From assembly GCF_022347685.1 (NCBI RefSeq), contig NZ_JAKRGF010000003.1, forward strand, positions 186,001-250,000: a stretch of 64,000 bases of DNA. Reading direction: 5' to 3'. Every line of letters starts with the position of its first letter. Within the stretch, counting starts at the first letter, position 1. Position numbers and translations under genes: made by a program. A model generated the notes under the pieces. That model saw nothing but the letters and a program-made list of their open reading frames with translations. It searched no databases and had not been told where the DNA came from. Shown piece after piece: positions 35,929 through 46,540 of the stretch. This DNA is from Thalassobius sp. Cn5-15. Lineage in GTDB: Bacteria; Pseudomonadota; Alphaproteobacteria; Rhodobacterales; Rhodobacteraceae.

Positions 35929-38900
35929 TCAGCCTTGCAACGGCATCACGGCAAAGTCACCTTCGGCACGCGCTTTGATCGCCTCGGCGGCGGCTTGGGC
36001 GCCGGCGGCGGTGGTGAAGTAGGGGATCTTGTCATAGAGCGCGACAGAGCGGATGGCGGAGCTGTCTTTGACCGCCTGTGCGCCTTCGGTGGTGTTGATC
36101 ACCAGCGCAATACCGCCATCTTTCAGCACGTCCACAATGTTGGGGCGGCCTTCGTAGACTTTGTTCACCTGTTCACACTCAATGCCCTGCTCGGTCAGCC
36201 ACGACTTGGTGCCCAGCGTCGCGATGAGCGAGAAGCCTTGTGCCACCAGCGTACGCGCAGCCTGAGCCGACGCGGCGGTTTTATCCGCATCCTTGATCGA
36301 GAAGAAGACGCGGCCTTCGCTCGGCAGTTCAGTGCCTGCACCCATCTGTGCCTTGAGGAAGGCCAGCGGGAACGACGTATCCCAGCCCATGACCTCACCG
36401 GTGGAACGCATTTCCGGGCCCAGAATGGTGTCTACGCCGGGGAAGCGGGCGAAAGGCAGCACGGCTTCTTTCACACTGAACCACGGCATATCGGGGTCGG
36501 CCAGGGTCATCGGATCCGCCATCGGCAGGGTGCCGGGTTTGGCATCTGCTGGGTAGGCACCGCGGAAGGGGAAGTTTTCCATCGGTTCACCGGCCATCAG
36601 ACGCGCCGCGATAGAGGCGATCGCGCTGTCGGTTGCTTTCGCAACAAACGGCACGGTCCGGCTGGCGCGTGGGTTTACCTCAATCAGGAAGATTTCACTA
36701 TCTTTCACGGCGAACTGCACGTTCATCAGACCAACCACGTTCAGCGATAGGGCCAGTTCAACGGTCTGGCGCTTGATCTCAGCAATGATGTCCGCCGGCA
36801 GCGAGTAAGGGGGCAGCGAACAGGCGCTGTCGCCCGAATGCACGCCTGCCTCTTCGATGTGCTGCATGATGCCCGTCACGTGGACTGTTTTGCCGTCAGA
36901 CAGTGCGTCCACGTCACATTCGATGGCACCCGACAGGTAGCTGTCCAAGAGAACGGGGCTGTCACCCGACACCACAACCGCCTCTGCGATGTAGCGTTCC
37001 AGCTGCGCCATATCGCGCACAATCTCCATCGCGCGTCCACCCAGAACGTAGGAAGGACGGATCACCAGCGGGAAACCGATTTCCTCAGCAATCGCCAGCG
37101 CCTGTGCGTCCGTTGAGGCAATGCCGTTTTTCGGCTGCTTCAGCTCCAGCTTGTTGACCAGCGCCTGGAAGCGTTCGCGGTCTTCGGCAAGGTCAATTGC
37201 GTCCGGGCTGGTGCCGAGGATCGGAATACCTTCCTCAAACAGCGCGTTGGCCAATTTCAGCGGGGTTTGGCCACCGAATTGAACGATCACGCCGTGCAGG
37301 GTGCCGTTTTCCTGTTCAACACGCAGGATTTCCATCACGTTTTCAAAGGTCAGTGGTTCAAAATACAGACGGTCCGAAGTGTCATAGTCGGTCGACACGG
37401 TTTCGGGGTTACAGTTGATCATGATGGTTTCATAACCGGCATCCGTCAGCGCGTAGCAGGCGTGACAGCAGCAGTAGTCAAACTCGATCCCCTGACCGAT
37501 CCGGTTCGGCCCCCCCCCCAGAATGACCACTTTCTTGCGGTCGCTCGGGCGCGCCTCACATTCGACATCACCCATCGCAGGCGCCTCATAGGTCGAATAC
37601 ATGTAGGGCGTCTGCGCCTCAAACTCTGCCGCGCAGGTGTCGATGCGTTTGAACACAGCGTTGACGCCAAGGTTCTGACGGGCGCGGCGTACATTTGCCT
37701 CGGTCCGGCCGGTCAGGATCGCCAGACGCGCATCGGTGAAGCCCATCATCTTCAGTTTGCGCAGACCTGCCTCAGTCACCGGCAGGCCGTCCTTACGCAC
37801 GACCTCTTCGGCATCCACAATTTCGCGGATACGGTCGAGGAACCACGGATCAAACGAGGTGACGTTCTGAATCTCGGCGTTGGTCAGGCCGTGGCGCATC
37901 GCCTGCGCGATGGTGCGCATGCGGTCGGGGGTCTGTTTGCCGATCGCCTTGATTACGGCGACCTTGTCCGGTGCGCCGGGGATGTCCACCTCGTCAAAGC
38001 CGGTCAGACCTGATTCCATCGACGCCAGCGCCTTTTGCAGCGATTCGTGGATGGTGCGGCCGATGGCCATTGCCTCACCCACCGATTTCATCGCGGTGGT
38101 CAGGTAGGGTTCGGACCCCGGGAATTTCTCAAACGCGAATTTCGGGATCTTGGTGACGACATAGTCGATTGTCGGCTCAAACGACGCGGGCGTCACCTTG
38201 GTGATGTCATTGTCCAGCTCATCCAGCGTGTAGCCGATCGCCAACTTGGCCGCGATTTTTGCAATCGGGAAACCGGTTGCCTTGGACGCCAGCGCCGACG
38301 AACGCGACACACGCGGGTTCATTTCAATGACCACCATACGGCCATCGGCGGGGTTCACCGCCCACTGCACGTTGGATCCGCCGGTTTCCACGCCGATCTC
38401 ACGCAGAACGTTGATCGAGTGGGTCCGCATGATCTGAAACTCTTTGTCGGTCAGCGTCAGCGCGGGAGCCACGGTAATCGAATCACCAGTGTGCACCCCC
38501 ATCGGGTCGACGTTTTCGATGGAGCAAACGATGATGGCGTTGTCCGCTTTGTCGCGCACCACCTCCATCTCGTATTCTTTCCAGCCCAAGAGGCTCTCAT
38601 CCACCAAAATCTGGTTTACTGGCGAGGCATCCATGCCGGTGCGGCAGAAATGGATGTAATCTTCTTTGTTATAAGCCACACCACCGCCGGTGCCGCCCAT
38701 AGTGAAGGCAGGGCGGATAATGGCGGGCAGGCCGATTTCGTCCAGCTCATCCAATGCGATCTGCACACCGGCGTCCAGATCGGCGCTGCCGTCTTCTTTT
38801 TTCGGTGCGGTGACGATGGTGGCTTTGGGGTTCTCGATGCCCAGGCGGTCCATCGCTTCGCGGAAGAGCTTGCGATCTTCTGCCATTTCAATGGCATCAC

Positions 38901-39258
38901 GGGTCGCGCCGATCATTTCGACGTTGAACTTATCCAGCACACCCATCTCTTCCAGCGCCAGCGAGGTGTTCAGGCCGGTTTGGCCACCCATGGTGGGCAA
39001 CAGCGCGTCAGGACGCTCTTTTTCGATGATCTTGGCAACCACTTCAGGGGTAATCGGTTCGATGTAAGTGGCATCTGCCAGGCCCGGATCGGTCATGATC
39101 GTCGCCGGGTTGGAGTTGACGAGGATCACGCGGTAGCCCTCTTCGCGCAACGCCTTACAGGCTTGTGCGCCGGAATAGTCGAATTCACACGCCTGACCGA
39201 TCACAATCGGACCTGCGCCGATAATCATGATGGAGGAGATGTCAGTTCTTTTGGGCAT
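35929..39258 (-). CDS. carB: Carbamoyl-phosphate synthase large subunit
   Basis: The full-length 1109-residue enzyme has two homologous ATP-grasp halves, the first opening [20 protein letters not shown] and the second [19 protein letters not shown]. An oligomerisation domain lies between them and a C-terminal MGS-like allosteric domain ([19 protein letters not shown]) follows. It makes carbamoyl phosphate from ammonia, bicarbonate and two ATP, with CarA. The product feeds pyrimidines and, through argF at 25 kb, arginine. ATG 39258 with AGGT upstream is chosen over the longer frame. carA is not adjacent. Confidence 0.97.
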   Translation of the reverse strand: MPKRTDISSIMIIGAGPIVIGQACEFDYSGAQACKALREEGYRVILVNSNPATIMTDPGLADATYIEPITPEVVAKIIEKERPDALLPTMGGQTGLNTSLALEEMGVLDKFNVEMIGATRDAIEMAEDRKLFREAMDRLGIENPKATIVTAPKKEDGSADLDAGVQIALDELDEIGLPAIIRPAFTMGGTGGGVAYNKEDYIHFCRTGMDASPVNQILVDESLLGWKEYEMEVVRDKADNAIIVCSIENVDPMGVHTGDSITVAPALTLTDKEFQIMRTHSINVLREIGVETGGSNVQWAVNPADGRMVVIEMNPRVSRSSALASKATGFPIAKIAAKLAIGYTLDELDNDITKVTPASFEPTIDYVVTKIPKFAFEKFPGSEPYLTTAMKSVGEAMAIGRTIHESLQKALASMESGLTGFDEVDIPGAPDKVAVIKAIGKQTPDRMRTIAQAMRHGLTNAEIQNVTSFDPWFLDRIREIVDAEEVVRKDGLPVTEAGLRKLKMMGFTDARLAILTGRTEANVRRARQNLGVNAVFKRIDTCAAEFEAQTPYMYSTYEAPAMGDVECEARPSDRKKVVILGGGPNRIGQGIEFDYCCCHACYALTDAGYETIMINCNPETVSTDYDTSDRLYFEPLTFENVMEILRVEQENGTLHGVIVQFGGQTPLKLANALFEEGIPILGTSPDAIDLAEDRERFQALVNKLELKQPKNGIASTDAQALAIAEEIGFPLVIRPSYVLGGRAMEIVRDMAQLERYIAEAVVVSGDSPVLLDSYLSGAIECDVDALSDGKTVHVTGIMQHIEEAGVHSGDSACSLPPYSLPADIIAEIKRQTVELALSLNVVGLMNVQFAVKDSEIFLIEVNPRASRTVPFVAKATDSAIASIAARLMAGEPMENFPFRGAYPADAKPGTLPMADPMTLADPDMPWFSVKEAVLPFARFPGVDTILGPEMRSTGEVMGWDTSFPLAFLKAQMGAGTELPSEGRVFFSIKDADKTAASAQAARTLVAQGFSLIATLGTKSWLTEQGIECEQVNKVYEGRPNIVDVLKDGGIALVINTTEGAQAVKDSSAIRSVALYDKIPYFTTAAGAQAAAEAIKARAEGDFAVMPLQG

Positions 39259-39499
39259 GGCGGACCTCATTATTTCGCGGGGCAAGTCGCGGGCAGCTGG
39301 GGACGCTGGCGGTGACTCGCCAACGCGCAAATTGTCGTGGGTTATAGAGATCGCGAAGCAACGCGCAAGAGGGTTCGGAAAACTAGTGTAATGTGCCGCA
39401 TACGCGCCCTGTCAAATTGCAGTGCGTGCCCTATACCTATAGGGGGAGGCCACAGGGGCAGCCGTAGGCTACACTCAAGCCACAGTACCGAGACGCAAG

Positions 39500-40651
39500 A
39501 TGCAGATTAGAATGGACAAAGGGCCGGAGGCAACGCCGGTTTGGTTTCAAAATCCCAGCGCGGTGATCACTGCGCTGAATCCAGATGATGTGCCTACTGC
39601 CCTAGCTGCTGTTGACGCCGCCCTTGCCGCGGGCAAATGGGTGGCAGGCTATGCGTCCTATGAACTGGGCTATGCTTTAGAAGACCGGCTCGCCCCTGTT
39701 ATGCCAGAGACACGCGAGCTGCCTTTATTGAGCTTCGGCGTTTACGACGGCCCACAGGTGGCAGGCCCGTTGGCCACGGGTGGCCAACTGACGGAATTGA
39801 CGCCGCGTTGGGATGCAAACCGCTACGCCGAGGCGTTTCAAACTGTGCATGACTACATCGGCGCAGGTGACATCTATCAGGCCAACCTGACCTTCCCGAT
39901 TGATGCGGTTGCGACAGGTTCGCCCGAAGCGATTTATGGCACACTGGCTGCTCAGCAACCCGTGGGTTACGGCGCCTTGGTTCTGCCAGAACGTGGGCCG
40001 GCGATTTTGTCGCGTTCGCCGGAACTGTTTTTCCGCACATCGGCGCAGGGACGGATCGAAACCCGCCCGATGAAAGGCACCCAGCCGCGCAGTTCTGATC
40101 CAGTCGAAGATCAGAGACGCAAGGCGTTCCTAAATTCGGATGAAAAGAACCGCGCCGAAAATCTGATGATCGTGGATCTGCTGCGCAACGACATTTCCCG
40201 CGTCGCACAGGCAGGCAGCGTTCAGGTGCCGGAGCTGTTCAAGGTCGAAAGCTATGCAACCGTGCATCAGATGGTGTCCCATGTGATTGCCGATCTGCGC
40301 CCTGATGCCACCCTTTCACAGATATTCGAGGCGCTGTTCCCCTGCGGATCAATCACCGGCGCACCGAAACTGCGTTCCATGCAAATTCTGCGGGATCTGG
40401 AACCGTGGGCGCGTGACATTTACTGTGGCGCCATCGGCTGGGCAGCACCGGACGGGCGGTCCGAATTCAACGTTGCAATCCGTACCGTGATGCTGGATGG
40501 CGACAAGGCACGTCTGAACGTCGGCGGCGGCCTTGTTTGGGACAGCACCGCCGCGTCGGAATATGAGGAAGCCCTATGGAAAAGTCGCTTCGCCCAAACG
40601 CAGGAGATGGCTCAGCCTTTGATCCCGCCCTCAATCCCGAATGTCGCCTGA
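39500..40651 (+). CDS. pabB: Aminodeoxychorismate synthase component I
   Basis: The 383-residue chorismate-binding enzyme shows RPMKGTQPR, the DLLRNDISRVAQAGSV motif, and PCGSITGAPK followed by RDIYCGAIGW. The short N-terminal part lacks the tryptophan-binding features of anthranilate synthase, favouring PabB. It makes 4-amino-4-deoxychorismate for folate synthesis. It is translationally coupled to the class IV aminotransferase downstream (pabC role), which overlaps it by 76 bases. A 241-base gap separates it from the divergent carB. Confidence 0.92.
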   Translation: MQIRMDKGPEATPVWFQNPSAVITALNPDDVPTALAAVDAALAAGKWVAGYASYELGYALEDRLAPVMPETRELPLLSFGVYDGPQVAGPLATGGQLTELTPRWDANRYAEAFQTVHDYIGAGDIYQANLTFPIDAVATGSPEAIYGTLAAQQPVGYGALVLPERGPAILSRSPELFFRTSAQGRIETRPMKGTQPRSSDPVEDQRRKAFLNSDEKNRAENLMIVDLLRNDISRVAQAGSVQVPELFKVESYATVHQMVSHVIADLRPDATLSQIFEALFPCGSITGAPKLRSMQILRDLEPWARDIYCGAIGWAAPDGRSEFNVAIRTVMLDGDKARLNVGGGLVWDSTAASEYEEALWKSRFAQTQEMAQPLIPPSIPNVA

Positions 40652-41274
40652 TTGAAACCTTCGGATTTCGTCCCTCTCAAGGTATTGCGCGGCGTGCGTT
40701 GCACATCGCGCGGCTGACAGCCTCGGCAGAGACACTAGGGTTTCGATTTGATAAAGCCGCGCTTATTGCTGAACTCGACGCCATCACTGGTGATACACCT
40801 TTGCGCTGCCGCCTGACAGTGGCGCAGGATGGCACGCTTGATCTGACCACCGCACCTATGCCTGATCCGTGGCGGATTGCGTGTTTTGTCATCTCTGACA
40901 TTCGTCTACCTTCAGATGACCCGCTGCTGCGGCACAAAACCACCCGCCGCCACCTCTATGATCAGGCCCGCGCTGCATTGCCCGAGGGTGTGCATGAGGC
41001 GGTGATGCTGAACGAACGCGGGGAAGTGTGCGAAGGCACGATCACCAATATCTCAATCACCACCCCAGACGGCGATCGCCTGACGCCGCCGTTATCATCG
41101 GGCCTGCTGGCGGGTGTGTATCGTCAAAGCCGCCTGAACAAGGGGCTGTTACAAGAGGCGAGGCTGACACTCGCCGATCTGGCGGACGCCACGTCGATCA
41201 ACCTGATCAACTCGCTCCGTGGCTCAACGCAGGCGGACTGGGCGCCTGAGTGCACGCATTTCCCTCAACAATAG
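40576..41274 (+). CDS. Aminotransferase class IV, aminodeoxychorismate lyase-like
   Basis: The 232-residue PLP enzyme of fold type IV has LIETFGF, the HIARLTASAETLGF segment, KTTRRHLYDQAR and VMLNERGEVCEGTITNI; Lys and Glu of these motifs are the PLP site. Directly after pabB it should act as PabC, releasing pyruvate to form p-aminobenzoate. The ATG lies 76 bases inside pabB, but a strong GAGGAAG sits four bases before it, so the overlap looks real. Later starts would cut the conserved LIETFGF region close to the N-terminus. Confidence 0.88.
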   Translation: MEKSLRPNAGDGSAFDPALNPECRLIETFGFRPSQGIARRALHIARLTASAETLGFRFDKAALIAELDAITGDTPLRCRLTVAQDGTLDLTTAPMPDPWRIACFVISDIRLPSDDPLLRHKTTRRHLYDQARAALPEGVHEAVMLNERGEVCEGTITNISITTPDGDRLTPPLSSGLLAGVYRQSRLNKGLLQEARLTLADLADATSINLINSLRGSTQADWAPECTHFPQQ

Positions 41275-41423
41275 CGGCAATTCCCCCACATCGCTTGACA
41301 ACGCGGTCGCAACCTTGTGTATCGGCCTAGATGAATTCCGTGTGCCCGTGGGCGCATCCTATCAGCCACGACGCACATACTAAGATTGTCCGAAAAGACG
41401 ACCCGATCACGAAAGGTCACACC

Positions 41424-43205
41424 ATGCACGCATATCGCAGCCACACCTGCGCTGAGCTGAACAAATCCAACGTGGGCGAAACCGTCCGCCTGTCGGGCTG
41501 GGTCCACCGCGTCCGCGACCACGGCGGTCTGCTGTTTATCGACCTGCGCGACCACTATGGCATCACTCAGGTGATGGCAGACCCCGACAGCCCCGTTTTC
41601 GGCGAGCTGGAAAAGGTCCGTTCCGAGTGGTGCATCAAGATCGAAGGCAACGTCATGGCCCGTGACGAAAGCCTGGTGAACCCGGCGATCCCCACCGGTG
41701 AGATCGAAGTGTTCATTCGTGACCTCGAAGTGCTGGGCAAAGCCGAAGAGCTGCCGCTGATGGTCTTCGGTGATCAGGAATACCCCGAAGAGACCCGCCT
41801 GAAGTATCGCTTCCTCGACCTGCGCCGTGAGGCGATGCAGGAAAACATGAAGATGCGTTCGGACGTTGTGATGTCCATGCGCAAGCGTATGTGGGATCTG
41901 AACTTCCGCGAATACCAAACCCCGATCATCACCGCATCCTCGCCCGAAGGTGCGCGCGACTTCCTCGTGCCGTCGCGTCTGCATCCGGGCAAGTTTTACG
42001 CCCTGCCGCAGGCCCCGCAGCAGTTCAAACAGCTGATGATGGTTGCGGGCTACGACAAATACTTCCAGATCGCGCCGTGTTTCCGTGACGAAGACCCGCG
42101 TGCCGACCGTTCGCCGACCGACTTTTACCAGTTGGACCTGGAAATGTCCTTTGTAGAGCAGCAGGACGTTTTCGACACCATCGCACCTGTTTTGGCCGGT
42201 GTGTTTGAAGAGTTCGGTGGTGGCCGCAAGGTTGACGCGCCGCAGGACTGGCCGCAGATCAGCTACCGTGACGCGGCGCTGTGGTATGGCAGCGACAAGC
42301 CCGACCTGCGGAACCCGATCAAGATGCAGATCGTGTCCGAGCATTTTGCCGGGTCCGGCTTTGCCATCTTTGCCAAACTGCTGGAACAGGAAGGCACCGA
42401 AATTCGCGCGATCCCCGCGCCAACCGGTGGCAGCCGCAAGTTCTGTGACCGCATGAACAAGTTCGCCCAGGGCGAAGGTCTGCCGGGCATGGGCTACATC
42501 TTCTGGCGTGAAGGCGCTGACGGTATGGAAGCAGCCGGTCCGCTGGCCAAAAACATCGGCCCCGAACGCACCGAGGCCATCCGCCAACAGCTGGGTCTGG
42601 GTGTGGGCGATGCGGCCTTCTTCCTGGGTGGTAAGCCCAAGGCGTTTGAAGCGGTGGCTGGTCGTGCCCGCAACGTCATCGGCGAAGAACTGGGCCTGAT
42701 CGACAAGGACCGTTTTGCCTTTGCCTGGATCGTGGACTTCCCGATTTATGAACAAGACGAAGAGTCGGGCAAGATCGACTTTGAGCACAACCCCTTCTCG
42801 ATGCCGCAGGGTGGTCTGGACGCGCTGAACGGCGATCCGCTGCAGGTGTTGGGCTATCAGTACGATCTGGCCTGTAACGGTTACGAACTGGTGTCGGGCG
42901 CGATCCGTAACCACAAGCCTGAGGTGATGCTGAAAGCCTTTGAAATCGCCGGCTACGGTGAGGAAGAGGTAAAGAACCGCTTTGGCGCGCTTTACAAAGC
43001 GTTCCAATACGGCGCCCCACCACACGGTGGTTGTGCCGCAGGTGTGGACCGCATCGTGATGCTGCTGGCCGATCAGCAGAACATCCGCGAAGTGGTGATG
43101 TTCCCGATGAACCAACGCGCCGAGGATCTGATGATGAATGCCCCGAACGATCCCACCAGCGACCAGTTGATGGAACTGGGCCTGCGCGTCATCCCTCAGG
43201 AATAA
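41424..43205 (+). CDS. aspS: Aspartyl-tRNA synthetase
   Basis: This 593-residue class II synthetase has an N-terminal OB anticodon-binding domain ([20 protein letters not shown]), class II motif 2 ([13 protein letters not shown]), a bacterial GAD insertion and motif 3 ([15 protein letters not shown]). The bacterial-type length suggests the form that in many alphaproteobacteria also aspartylates tRNA-Asn. AAAGG precedes ATG 41424; the frame is open 31 codons upstream but that part is not conserved. Its codon usage is strongly biased, as expected for a highly expressed gene. Confidence 0.97.
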   Translation: MHAYRSHTCAELNKSNVGETVRLSGWVHRVRDHGGLLFIDLRDHYGITQVMADPDSPVFGELEKVRSEWCIKIEGNVMARDESLVNPAIPTGEIEVFIRDLEVLGKAEELPLMVFGDQEYPEETRLKYRFLDLRREAMQENMKMRSDVVMSMRKRMWDLNFREYQTPIITASSPEGARDFLVPSRLHPGKFYALPQAPQQFKQLMMVAGYDKYFQIAPCFRDEDPRADRSPTDFYQLDLEMSFVEQQDVFDTIAPVLAGVFEEFGGGRKVDAPQDWPQISYRDAALWYGSDKPDLRNPIKMQIVSEHFAGSGFAIFAKLLEQEGTEIRAIPAPTGGSRKFCDRMNKFAQGEGLPGMGYIFWREGADGMEAAGPLAKNIGPERTEAIRQQLGLGVGDAAFFLGGKPKAFEAVAGRARNVIGEELGLIDKDRFAFAWIVDFPIYEQDEESGKIDFEHNPFSMPQGGLDALNGDPLQVLGYQYDLACNGYELVSGAIRNHKPEVMLKAFEIAGYGEEEVKNRFGALYKAFQYGAPPHGGCAAGVDRIVMLLADQQNIREVVMFPMNQRAEDLMMNAPNDPTSDQLMELGLRVIPQE

Positions 43206-43227
43206 TCCTGCCCCCAATGTGTTTTGG

Positions 43228-43260
43228 AAAACCCGGTTGCTGACGCAGCCGGGTTTTTCT
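43228..43260 (+). terminator. Terminator after aspS
   Basis: AAAACCCGG and CCGGGTTTTT pair around a loop of about 12 bases, ending in TTTTTCTTT, 23 bases beyond the aspS stop. It also faces the convergent receiver-domain gene. Confidence 0.8.
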
Positions 43261-43282
43261 TTGCCAGTCCTCAGCAGGCACG

Positions 43283-44014
43283 TTACACAGCAGGCGCGGC
43301 AGCGATGCGCCGGTCCAGCAAATCGCGCAGCTTTTTCAACGCTGCATCGGGACTGGCATCACGCATATGGGCGACAGCCAGCGTCATACTGGCGTCCTGC
43401 ACCGCCTCATCCCCTGCGCTGCGACTGACGCCCAGCAAAAACTGCGCGGTATAGTCCAATCGCCCCTCGCCCCGCCCGGCCTGCAGCAGACCAGCGGCAT
43501 GCCTCAGATCATCCACATAGCTCATCCGGTCAGGTGTCACCGCCACATCGTTCACCATCCGTGGTGCCAGCGGCCGCCGCTCCTGCGGCATGAACTGCAG
43601 CAGCACCTCCTGAAAGGCCGCGAGCGAGCGAAACGGCTTGGCAATAAACCCGTCCGCGCCAGCCCTGGCCGCGGCCTGCGCCACCCCGTCATCACCGCTG
43701 ATCGCCAGAACAGCTGCCGCACCATGCCGCACCTGCGCCAGCCCGCGTATCAGGTCCAGACCACTGCCATCCGGCAGGCCCAGATCGACCAGCACAAAAC
43801 TGGGGCAATAGACCTGCAGATGCCGCTTGGCCGCCGTCAGCGTATCTGCGCGGCGCAAACGCGCACCGCTGTATTGACACATCAGCCGTACAGTTTCGCA
43901 AGTCAGTCGGCTGTCATCGACAACCAGGACTGTGGTACCGCGCAGCGGTCGATCAGCAGTTGGGTAGGGCGGCGCGGCGGGCAGCGGTGGCAGGGGCGGT
44001 AGTGTGTCATCCAT
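43283..44014 (-). CDS. Response regulator with receiver domain, no DNA-binding domain
   Basis: The 243-residue protein has a Pro-rich N-terminal tail (1-25), then a receiver domain (about 27-140) with Asp33/Asp34 (VVDDSR), phospho-acceptor Asp77 (LVDLGLPDG), Ser106 and Lys126 (IAKPF). The rest is predicted helical with no recognised output domain. Such stand-alone receivers relay phosphate or act by protein contact. No histidine kinase is next to it. It is convergent with aspS and divergent from mce. Confidence 0.85.
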   Translation of the reverse strand: MDDTLPPLPPLPAAPPYPTADRPLRGTTVLVVDDSRLTCETVRLMCQYSGARLRRADTLTAAKRHLQVYCPSFVLVDLGLPDGSGLDLIRGLAQVRHGAAAVLAISGDDGVAQAAARAGADGFIAKPFRSLAAFQEVLLQFMPQERRPLAPRMVNDVAVTPDRMSYVDDLRHAAGLLQAGRGEGRLDYTAQFLLGVSRSAGDEAVQDASMTLAVAHMRDASPDAALKKLRDLLDRRIAAAPAV

Positions 44015-44183
44015 GAGACTTTCTTCCCATTCTTGTCGGCACAGATGGTGTGTCGCGGGTTCAGCATTGCCTGCAGCCCCCTAAGACACAGTTAACGTTG
44101 CGGCTGCACCGCCTCAGTGCTTGCGCGACCGTGGTTGGGGGCACATAAGGGAGCGACTTAAAGCCAGCTAGAGGAGAGCCCCA

Positions 44184-44588
44184 ATGATTGGACGCCTGAA
44201 CCACGTTGCCATCGCCGTCCCCGACCTAGAAGCCGCTTCCGCGCAGTATCGCACCGCGCTGGGTGCCAAAGTCGGCGAACCGCAGGATGAACCCGATCAC
44301 GGCGTCACCGTGGTGTTTATCGAGTTGCCGAACACCAAGATCGAACTACTCTATCCCCTTGGCGAAGACAGTCCGATCAACGGCTTTCTGGCCAAAAACC
44401 CCGCTGGCGGCATCCACCATGTCTGCTATGAAGTCGAAGATATCATCGCCGCGCGCGATCACTTGAAAGAAACTGGCGCACGTGTGCTTGGCTCTGGCGA
44501 GCCCAAGATCGGCGCCCACGGCAAGCCTGTGCTGTTCCTGCACCCCAAGGACTTCAACGGCTGCCTTGTAGAACTGGAGCAAGTCTGA
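44184..44588 (+). CDS. mce: Methylmalonyl-CoA epimerase
   Basis: The 134-residue vicinal-oxygen-chelate protein has metal ligands in RLNHVAIAVPDLE (His7), GGIHHVCYEVED (His79) and GCLVELEQV (Glu130), and the mce-type segment SPINGFLAKNPAGG. It interconverts R- and S-methylmalonyl-CoA in propionyl-CoA and ethylmalonyl-CoA metabolism. MeaB in this window serves the mutase of the same pathway. Its TGA overlaps the next start (TGATG), so the two are coupled. AGAGGAG precedes the ATG. Confidence 0.94.
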   Translation: MIGRLNHVAIAVPDLEAASAQYRTALGAKVGEPQDEPDHGVTVVFIELPNTKIELLYPLGEDSPINGFLAKNPAGGIHHVCYEVEDIIAARDHLKETGARVLGSGEPKIGAHGKPVLFLHPKDFNGCLVELEQV

Positions 44589-44869
44589 TGGGCCCCACCT
44601 CGGCAATTGTCCTTTATGCGGTCATCTGGTTTTTGACGCTGTTTATCGTCCTGCCGATCCGCCTGAAAACACAGGGCGATGTCGGGGAAATTGTGCCCGG
44701 CACCCACGCTGGCGCACCGGCAGTGACCAATCTGAAGAAAAAGACCCTGATCACCACGGTGATCGCGGCGGTTCTGTGGGCGATCATTGCAGGGATCATT
44801 CTGACCGAAACGATCACCGTTCGGGATCTGGATTGGTTCAATCGGATGAGCCAACCGGATCTTAATTGA
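44588..44869 (+). CDS. DUF1467 family membrane protein
   Basis: This 93-residue protein has two membrane helices (about 5-22 and 55-77) joined by a short loop with RLKTQGDVGEIVPGTHAGAP, typical of DUF1467, a family seen in alphaproteobacteria next to mce. Function unknown. It overlaps the mce stop by one base and is followed by a strong terminator, so mce-DUF1467 form a two-gene operon. Confidence 0.9.
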   Translation: MGPTSAIVLYAVIWFLTLFIVLPIRLKTQGDVGEIVPGTHAGAPAVTNLKKKTLITTVIAAVLWAIIAGIILTETITVRDLDWFNRMSQPDLN

Positions 44870-44886
44870 TCGACCTCTTGGAAAAG

Positions 44887-44916
44887 AAAGCGGCGCCTCG
44901 CGGGGCGCCGCTTTTT
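44887..44916 (+). terminator. Terminator of the mce operon
   Basis: AAAGCGGCGCC and GGCGCCGCTTT form an eleven-base-pair stem with a short loop, ending in TTTTTG, 18 bases after the DUF1467 stop. Confidence 0.88.
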
Positions 44917-44937
44917 GTTGGTGTTTGTCTTATTGGA

Positions 44938-44992
44938 ATGGCGCGGGCGTCAGCCCGGGCCGCGCCCGACCCTTCCCATGGGAGGGGCTTTG
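44938..44992. repeat. Palindrome-rich intergenic element
   Basis: GGCGCGG pairs with CCGCGCC around GCGTCAGCCCGGG, directly followed by the palindromic CCCTTCCCATGGGAGGG. It shares the core CGCGCCCGACCC with the inverted repeat at 15643. The 230-base gap between the mce operon and the EI24 gene is otherwise empty. I suspect a dispersed GC-rich element, but only these two partial copies are visible. Confidence 0.4.
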
Positions 44993-45099
44993 GCGATGTC
45001 GTATTTGACACGGGCGTTTCCGTTGATTGCACACATCGGACGCCACTATGAGGTCATCTACGCCCACCCAGTGTCAGGCGCGTCCCTAACCGGAAGATA

Positions 45100-45807
45100 T
45101 TACAGCTCCTTCGCTGCAGCCGCGTGGAAGATGTGGGTAAAGGTTGCCGCGCCCAAAATCGGAATCGCAAGGTTCATCAGCGGCACCGACAGCGGGATCG
45201 CCATCAATGTCCCCGCCAGCCAGATGGTGCCCATATGCTTCCGCCGCAGCTGCTTGGCCCCTGCGCGCCCCACACGTCGGATCGCTGCAAGGGTGAAGTA
45301 TTCGCGCCCCAACAAAAACCCGTTCAGCGCCCAGAAAATGAACAGCGCAAAAGGGCTGAAGATCGCATAGACAATCAGCGCCAGAAGGTTCGCCGCGATG
45401 AGAACCCCGAGGAAATTCACCGTGTCCTTCACAGCCTCAGCAAAAGGCACTGGCGTGGCGGGCGGCAGGTGGCGGTAATGCTTGTCCTCAACCGCTTGCG
45501 CTACATCATCAAGAAACATCGAGGTGATCGCCGATGCCACCGGCACCATTAAAAACACCGACAGGATGGTCATGAACAGCAGACTGCCCCATGTGGCCAG
45601 ATCATTGATCCACGTCACCTCCCCCACAACAGGCAGGGTGCTGGACGGCCCCAAAATCCACTGCAGGACCCAAAGGAAAGCCACATAGGCAAAGGCCAGC
45701 AACAATACCGCCAGCCCGATGCCAAGGCCCAACACACGGCGAAACCTCGGATCGCCGATCTGGCCCAGTGTTTTGCCAAAGGCGGCAAGAATCATTCCGA
45801 TACCCAT
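45100..45807 (-). CDS. EI24 domain membrane protein (CysZ-like)
   Basis: The 235-residue protein has about four to five hydrophobic segments and the EI24 features MFLDDVAQAVEDKHY and LNGFLLGREYFTLAAIRR. In E. coli the related CysZ takes up sulfate; in other bacteria the family is uncharacterised, so sulfate transport is only possible here. GGAGG lies ten bases before ATG 45807; an alternative ATG at 45795 would give an ATGA overlap with the preceding nitroreductase gene. Either way the two are coupled. Confidence 0.85.
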   Translation of the reverse strand: MGIGMILAAFGKTLGQIGDPRFRRVLGLGIGLAVLLLAFAYVAFLWVLQWILGPSSTLPVVGEVTWINDLATWGSLLFMTILSVFLMVPVASAITSMFLDDVAQAVEDKHYRHLPPATPVPFAEAVKDTVNFLGVLIAANLLALIVYAIFSPFALFIFWALNGFLLGREYFTLAAIRRVGRAGAKQLRRKHMGTIWLAGTLMAIPLSVPLMNLAIPILGAATFTHIFHAAAAKEL

Positions 45808-46385
45808 GTTGTCACTGCCTCCAGATCAGGGCGGGGCCGTTCGGGGGGCACAGTTTTTTCCGTTCCGATATGGATCAGGCCGGCGATGCGTTCATCATCC
45901 GCCAGTCCCAGACCTTGCGCCACAAAATCACGGTCATGGCTGGCCCAGCCGGACAGCCAGTTTGCACCCCAGCCCGACGCCAGCGCCGCGTTCAACAGCT
46001 GCAGGCAGGCGGCACCGGCGGAATAGGTGATTTCAACCGCAGGCACTTTCTCATTTGGTTTGATGATCTCCACCACTGCGATGGCCAGATTGCCATTGGC
46101 AAACTGATCAACGCCCTTTTGCACCTGAACCTCATCCAATCCCATCGCCTGACCCCGCGCCTCCGCCAGCATGGCCAGTCGGGTCAGTGCCGGCTTTTCC
46201 AGCACGATGAAACGCCACGGCTCCAGCTTGCCGTGATCAGGGCTGCGCGCGGCGGCAGTCAGGATCGGCAGCAATTCTTCACGGCTGGGCACCGGCGTGG
46301 TCAGCGTTTTGGCAGGGCGCGAACGGCGGGTCAGCAAGAACTCCAACGCAGCGGCATTATGTGTAAGGGGCTGGATGTCGGGCAT
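45792..46385 (-). CDS. Nitroreductase family protein (YdjA-like)
   Basis: The 197-residue flavoprotein has the FMN phosphate motif LLTRRSRPAKTL, the ARSPDHGKLEPWRF segment (as in YdjA/TdsD minimal nitroreductases) and the C-terminal GLIHIGTEKTVPPERPRPD. It probably works as a homodimer with FMN and NAD(P)H. The natural substrate is unknown. The EI24 gene starts inside its last codons, indicating a two-gene unit. Confidence 0.9.
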   Translation of the reverse strand: MPDIQPLTHNAAALEFLLTRRSRPAKTLTTPVPSREELLPILTAAARSPDHGKLEPWRFIVLEKPALTRLAMLAEARGQAMGLDEVQVQKGVDQFANGNLAIAVVEIIKPNEKVPAVEITYSAGAACLQLLNAALASGWGANWLSGWASHDRDFVAQGLGLADDERIAGLIHIGTEKTVPPERPRPDLEAVTTWVSE

Positions 46386-46540
46386 CGCGTCTCTTTCTTT
46401 GCAGGTCGCACTTATGTCGGGGGTGGCTGCCCTGTGGTCAAGGTGGCGGCGGGGTGATAATTCTGCGGCGCACTATCAAGCGCGCCCAAAGACTTGTCCA
46501 CCGGATTTAGGGTGCTGGGACCGAAGGCAAAAGGGACCGC

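Noticed and set aside
38035-39315. Long frame antisense to carB (and another at 35935-36750)
   Set aside because: Both are inside carB, with carB reading all conserved ATP-grasp motifs; no family features on the plus strand.
41265-43217. 650-codon open frame antisense to aspS
   Set aside because: It lies opposite a highly biased, fully conserved aspS; the frame is open because codon bias removes stops on the other strand. Translation is His/Gln/Val-rich without motifs.
44866-45051. 61-codon plus frame after DUF1467
   Set aside because: It runs over a strong terminator hairpin and a palindrome-rich element, so it is not a likely gene.
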